In this document: in pieces, positions 6,475-9,563 of the stretch
Position numbering within the stretch: the stretch's first letter is position 1
Layout of the letters: every line of letters begins with the position of its first letter
Origin: an uncultured Clostridia bacterium
GTDB lineage: Bacteria > Bacillota_A > Clostridia > Oscillospirales > Oscillospiraceae
Reading direction: 5' to 3'
Length of the DNA: 9,563 nt
Assembly: GCA_946408145.1 (NCBI GenBank)
Contig: CAMJQX010000048.1
Span: 1-9,563, forward strand
Position numbers and translations under genes: made by a program
The notes under the pieces: generated by a model
Databases searched by the model: none
Seen by the model: only the letters and a program-made list of their open reading frames with translations
Told to the model about the DNA's origin: nothing

Positions 6475-7767
6475 ATGAATCGAAAGAGAGCAGTATCCAT
6501 ACTGGCGATCATCATGGCCATTGTGATGATCCTGTCGCTGGTCCTCAGCGTGATCCCGACCGCCCACGCGGTATCGCAGGCGGAGATCAACGCGCTGCAG
6601 GCAAAGAAGGACGAGCTGACCGCCCGCGTGAACGAAGCGCAGGCGCGCCTGGAATCCATGCAGGAGCAGGAGGCCAGCGTCCTGGAAAAGAAGGCGGCGC
6701 TGGAAGAAGAGAATGCGGCGGCCAAAGAGGCGCTTGAGCTCGTGGCGGAGGAACTCGCCATGTACGACCAGATCCTGGCGGAGAAAACGCTGGAGCTGGA
6801 GCGGGCCCAGGCCGCGGAGCAGGAGCAGGGCAGGAAATACCGCGCCCGCATCCGCTCCATGGAGGAGGACGGCACCTATGATATTCTGGCGCTGATCCTC
6901 AACTCCGCCAACTTCTCGGAGCTCCTTTCCAAGCTGGACGATATGGATTCCATCATGGAGAGCGACAAACGTCTGGAGGAGCAGTACCGCAACGCCCGCA
7001 TAGAGCTCGAGCGCATCAAGGCCGAGTATGAGCAGGTCCGCGCGGAATGCGAAGGAAAGCAGAATTCGCTCCGCGCCGAGCAGGCACAGATCGAGGCGCG
7101 TCTGATGGAGACCGAGGCCATCCTGGAAGAGCTTGCGGACGAGATCGAAGAAGCGACGAGACAGTTTGAAGAGGAGCGGGCAGCCGAGGCGGAGGCCGCG
7201 GCGGAAGTCACCGCCATGATCGCAGAATACGAGGCCCAGAAAAAGGCGGAGGAAGAGGCGCGCAGGAGAGCCGCCGAGGAAGCGGCTGCCGCCGCGCAGA
7301 CGCAGGCCGGCGGAGACGGATCTGCTGCCACTGAATACGTCGCTCCTCAGGCTCCCGCAAGCACCGGCGCCTTCACCTGGCCGGTTCCCTGTTCCCGGCG
7401 CATCACCGGCCGCTACGGGGAAAGCCGCACCGGGCATTTCCACGCCGGCATCGACATCGACGGCTACGGCAACGACGGGCAGCCCGTCCTTGCGGCCGCC
7501 TCCGGCACGGTCATCACCGCGACGAGCAGCGGCGCCTACGGCAACTATGTGGTCATCGACCACGGAAACGGCTATTCGACGCTGTATGCGCACATGTCCT
7601 CCAACGCCGTCAGCAGCGGCTCCTATGTCAACGCGGGCGACGTGATCGGCTATCTGGGCGCCACCGGCAACGCCACCGGCACCCATTGCCACTTCGAGGT
7701 GCGCATCAACGGTTCGACAACCGACCCGGCCCAGTATTTCAGCGGATTGAGTTACTGGAACTGCTGA
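6475..7767 (+). CDS. Secreted PcsB/EnvC-like coiled-coil M23 (LytM) peptidase, copy 1
   Basis: This 430-residue protein begins with a signal peptide (basic MNRKR, hydrophobic core, probable cleavage after AHA at 30-32). A long coiled coil follows (about 34-270). Within it, residues 121-175 resemble the hinge region of the PcsB-type coiled coil (RIRSMEEDGTYDILALIL, then SELLSKLDDMDSIMESDK). After a low-complexity Ala/Gly/Gln linker (about 268-298), the M23/LytM domain occupies about 299-425. All expected zinc and catalytic residues are present: His323 and Asp327 (HAGID), His373 (YAHM), His404 and His406 (HCH). It could therefore cleave peptidoglycan cross-links itself, unlike E. coli EnvC, whose LytM domain is degenerate and only activates amidases. 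AGGAG at 6463-6467 supports the start. It sits directly after ftsX and before a paralogue, so an FtsEX-controlled role is likely. Confidence 0.9.
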   Translation: MNRKRAVSILAIIMAIVMILSLVLSVIPTAHAVSQAEINALQAKKDELTARVNEAQARLESMQEQEASVLEKKAALEEENAAAKEALELVAEELAMYDQILAEKTLELERAQAAEQEQGRKYRARIRSMEEDGTYDILALILNSANFSELLSKLDDMDSIMESDKRLEEQYRNARIELERIKAEYEQVRAECEGKQNSLRAEQAQIEARLMETEAILEELADEIEEATRQFEEERAAEAEAAAEVTAMIAEYEAQKKAEEEARRRAAEEAAAAAQTQAGGDGSAATEYVAPQAPASTGAFTWPVPCSRRITGRYGESRTGHFHAGIDIDGYGNDGQPVLAAASGTVITATSSGAYGNYVVIDHGNGYSTLYAHMSSNAVSSGSYVNAGDVIGYLGATGNATGTHCHFEVRINGSTTDPAQYFSGLSYWNC

Positions 7768-7785
7768 GGCAGTTCGACTTCGAAC
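7766..7785 (+). promoter_or_regulatory. Remote GAGG ribosome site with a hairpin in the spacer
   Basis: No Shine-Dalgarno lies within 15 bases of the ATG at 7793. GAGG occurs at 7766-7769, overlapping the stop of the previous gene, 23 bases from the start. GTTCG (7772-7776) and CGAAC (7781-7785) can form a small hairpin, which would shorten the effective spacing to about 9 bases. Confidence 0.4.
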
Positions 7786-7792
7786 ATACCCT

Positions 7793-9085
7793 ATGAAAAA
7801 CAGAGCTTTTCTCAAAATCCTCGCCCTGATGCTGGCGCTTGCGCTCTGCCTGAGCGCAGTCCCCGCCGCCGCTTATGCGGTGACACAGGAAGAGGTCAAC
7901 GCCATGCGTGCCGAGCGCGACGCCATCGCGGCCAAGCGCCAGGAAAAGCAGGCGGTTGTGGATCAGCTGGCTGCCGAGCAGGCCGGCGTCATGGAGCGCA
8001 AGCGCGCCATGGACGAACGAAACGCCTACACCCTGCAGCAGATCCAGCTGAACAATGAGGAGATCGCGATCTATGACGAGATGATCTCCGCCAAAGCCCG
8101 CGAGGTCGAGGCCGCGAAGGCGCTCGAGGCCGAACAGCTGGAGCGCTATCGCGTCCGCATCCGCGACATGGAGGAAAACGGAGGCTACGGCATTCTGGGC
8201 ATGATCCTTCGGACCTCCAGCCTGAGTGAATTCCTCACCGCCATGGACGACGTGGGGGAGATCATGCAGAGCGACAAGGAGCTGGAGGAAGCCTACCGCG
8301 CCGCGAGGCAGAACACCGAGCAGGTGAAGGCCGACTACGAGGCTTTCAAAACGGAGCTTGAGGCAAAAAAAGCCGTGCTCCAGGAAGAGCAGGAGCAGCT
8401 GCAGGCCGAGATCGACGAGGCAACGGACCTCATCCTTGCCCTGCAGGATGACATCGACGCCCATCAGGAAGAGGTCGATGCGATCCTCGCGGAAGAGGAG
8501 GAGGCGGACAGACAGCTCGCCGAACTGGTCGCAGAGCTTGAACGCCAGCGTCAGGAAGAAGAGCGGAAACGCAGAGAAGCGGAGGCCGCCGCTGCGGCTG
8601 CCGCCGCGGCAGCAGCTTCGCAGCCCGCCGCATCGACCGGCGGCTCGGGCAGCGTGACCGGCACCGGCGTCTTCGGCTGGCCCGTCCCGTCCTGCACCTA
8701 TATCACCAGCCGCTTCGGGCTGCGCGTGCATCCGATCACCGGAGAACAGAAAAACCACTCCGGCATTGACATTGGCGCGGGCTATGGCGCGGCGATCGTC
8801 GCCGCCGACGGCGGCACGGTCACCCTGGCCGGTGAAAAGGGCGGCTACGGCAGCTGCGTGATGATCAATCACGGCAACGGCTATGTCACGCTCTACGGGC
8901 ACATGTCCTCGATCGCCGTGTCTCAGGGGCAGGTCGTCTCAAAGGGTGAGACCATCGGCTATGTCGGCAGCAGCGGGATCGCCACCGGCCCGCACTGCCA
9001 TTTTGAAATCTTCTCCGGCGGCAGCCGCATCGATCCCGAGCAGTTCTTCTCGGGACTGACCTTCTCGCAGGACGCGGGAGAATGA
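7793..9085 (+). CDS. Secreted PcsB/EnvC-like coiled-coil M23 (LytM) peptidase, copy 2
   Basis: This is a paralogue of the preceding gene and also 430 residues. It has a signal peptide (MKNRAFLK, hydrophobic core, probable cleavage after AYA at 27-29) and a coiled coil (about 31-265). The same PcsB-like hinge lies at 118-172 (RIRDMEENGGYGILGMIL, then SEFLTAMDDVGEIMQSDK). An 11-alanine run (265-275) and a Ser/Gly/Thr linker lead to an M23 domain (about 293-422). The active site is intact: His322 and Asp326 (HSGID), His370 (YGHM), His401 and His403 (HCH). Unlike copy 1 it carries the common RVHPITGE segment (311-318) before the first zinc His. By hand alignment, 31 of 55 hinge residues match copy 1 without gaps. 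The ATG at 7793 lacks a nearby Shine-Dalgarno, but a later start would remove the signal peptide. Copy 1 ends 25 bases upstream. Confidence 0.9.
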   Translation: MKNRAFLKILALMLALALCLSAVPAAAYAVTQEEVNAMRAERDAIAAKRQEKQAVVDQLAAEQAGVMERKRAMDERNAYTLQQIQLNNEEIAIYDEMISAKAREVEAAKALEAEQLERYRVRIRDMEENGGYGILGMILRTSSLSEFLTAMDDVGEIMQSDKELEEAYRAARQNTEQVKADYEAFKTELEAKKAVLQEEQEQLQAEIDEATDLILALQDDIDAHQEEVDAILAEEEEADRQLAELVAELERQRQEEERKRREAEAAAAAAAAAAASQPAASTGGSGSVTGTGVFGWPVPSCTYITSRFGLRVHPITGEQKNHSGIDIGAGYGAAIVAADGGTVTLAGEKGGYGSCVMINHGNGYVTLYGHMSSIAVSQGQVVSKGETIGYVGSSGIATGPHCHFEIFSGGSRIDPEQFFSGLTFSQDAGE

Positions 9086-9110
9086 ATCAAATAATCAGCA
9101 CATATGGGCT

Positions 9111-9147
9111 GGCTGCCGGACAGCGGGTTTCGCTGTCCGGCTAAGCC
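9111..9147 (+). other. Strong intercistronic hairpin upstream of the S41 protease
   Basis: A perfect 11-bp stem (9115-9125 with 9131-9141) has a 5-base loop. It extends by GGCT/AGCC (9111-9114 with 9144-9147) past a 2-base bulge. No T-run follows directly; the T-rich stretch begins at 9160, after the ribosome site. It is more likely an mRNA-stability or partial attenuation element than a full terminator. Confidence 0.65.
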
Positions 9148-9166
9148 ATGACATGGAGGTTTTGTT

Positions 9167-9563
9167 TTGGGACGTATATTGGGCAGAGTGCTGCGCCGGA
9201 TCGGACATTTTATCCACGGCTTTTTCAGCATCGGCATCAGCCTGCGCGCGGTCGTGATCCTGCTGGTGCTCGTGGGCGGCGGCATGTACTACTGGACGTA
9301 TAACAGCATGCTCAAGCGCGTGGGCGGCAAAGAGGACTTTGACGAGGCCATGCGCTACATCGAGATCAAGGATCTGCTGGACGAGAAATTCATCGATCCG
9401 GTGGATCGCGCCGCTCTGGGGCAGTCCGCCGCGGCCGCCATGGTCGCGGGGCTCGGCGACAACTGGAGCTATTTTATGACTGCCGACGAGTACCGCACCT
9501 ATCAGCTCTCCTCCTCCAACGACTATTCCGATATCGGCATGTCGCTGGTCAAGGATGAGACGC
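9167..9563 (+). CDS. C-terminal processing protease, family S41 (partial, N-terminal part)
   Basis: The visible 132 codons run off the window. The start is a TTG at 9167, placed by GGAGG at 9155-9159 with 7-base spacing; no in-frame ATG has a comparable site. A basic N terminus precedes a single membrane anchor (about 25-44). A helical N-terminal region follows (about 56-95), then AMVAGLGDNWSYFMTADEY (91-109), a hallmark of CtpA/CtpB-type proteases just before the PDZ domain. That domain appears to begin near NDYSDIGMSLV (118-128). The Ser-Lys protease domain is outside the window, so catalytic competence cannot be judged. In Bacillus subtilis ctpB also neighbours ftsEX. Here it follows the two M23 genes, which suggests a role in processing or degrading extracytoplasmic components of this system. 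It acts at the outer face of the membrane. Confidence 0.85.
   Translation, partial: MGRILGRVLRRIGHFIHGFFSIGISLRAVVILLVLVGGGMYYWTYNSMLKRVGGKEDFDEAMRYIEIKDLLDEKFIDPVDRAALGQSAAAAMVAGLGDNWSYFMTADEYRTYQLSSSNDYSDIGMSLVKDET

Noticed and set aside
8585..8617. Poly-alanine run as a possible expanding microsatellite
   Set aside because: The 11 alanines use a mix of gcc, gct, gcg and gca codons, so it is a conserved-composition linker, not a slippage-prone repeat.
5562..8902. Several long minus-strand open frames opposite ftsX and the M23 genes
   Set aside because: Low-complexity His/Asp/Arg/Ser composition typical of shadow frames in GC-rich DNA. The plus-strand genes have full motif support.

Overview
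The window is a GC-rich (clearly above 55 percent by eye) chromosomal stretch, most likely from a clostridial Firmicute of the Oscillospiraceae/Ruminococcaceae type. The reasons are the DUF4830-like protein, strong AGGAGG-type ribosome sites, a TTG start with a good Shine-Dalgarno, and an ftsE-ftsX-(cell wall hydrolase)-ctp gene order known from Firmicutes. This placement is inference, since no rRNA is present. There is no mobile element, CRISPR array, tRNA or rRNA.

Layout. Bases 1-62 hold the basic tail of an unidentified upstream gene, closed by a good terminator (69-103). A candidate promoter (118-146) then leads into a histidine phosphatase (178-903) and, 91 bases on, a protein that fuses a P-loop NTPase/kinase domain to a CYTH triphosphate tunnel domain (995-2083). 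This unit ends in a perfect 16-bp hairpin (2181-2218) shared with a convergent minus-strand gene for a small membrane-anchored DUF4830-like protein (2207-2626). Divergent from that gene is an RsuA-type 16S rRNA pseudouridine synthase (2791-3501) with a clear sigma-A promoter (2730-2758).

The second half reads as one operon for peptidoglycan remodelling during division or elongation. A strong promoter with an A-tract upstream element (3571-3631) precedes a CdaR/PucR-type regulator (3717-4811). Then come ftsE (4891-5574), ftsX (5571-6455, overlapping ftsE by ATGA), two tandem paralogous secreted coiled-coil/M23 (LytM) proteins of exactly 430 residues each (6475-7767 and 7793-9085), and a C-terminal processing protease of family S41 that starts at a TTG (9167) and runs off the window.

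The likely logic is that FtsEX, an ATP-driven switch in the membrane, controls the extracellular hydrolases through their PcsB/CwlO-like coiled coils, and that the S41 protease may process or turn over components outside the membrane. The duplicated, catalytically intact M23 effectors and the sensor-regulator at the head of the operon are the most unusual parts. No gene-free stretch exceeds 300 bases; the longest is 3502-3716, which holds a possible terminator, the promoter and a 5' leader.
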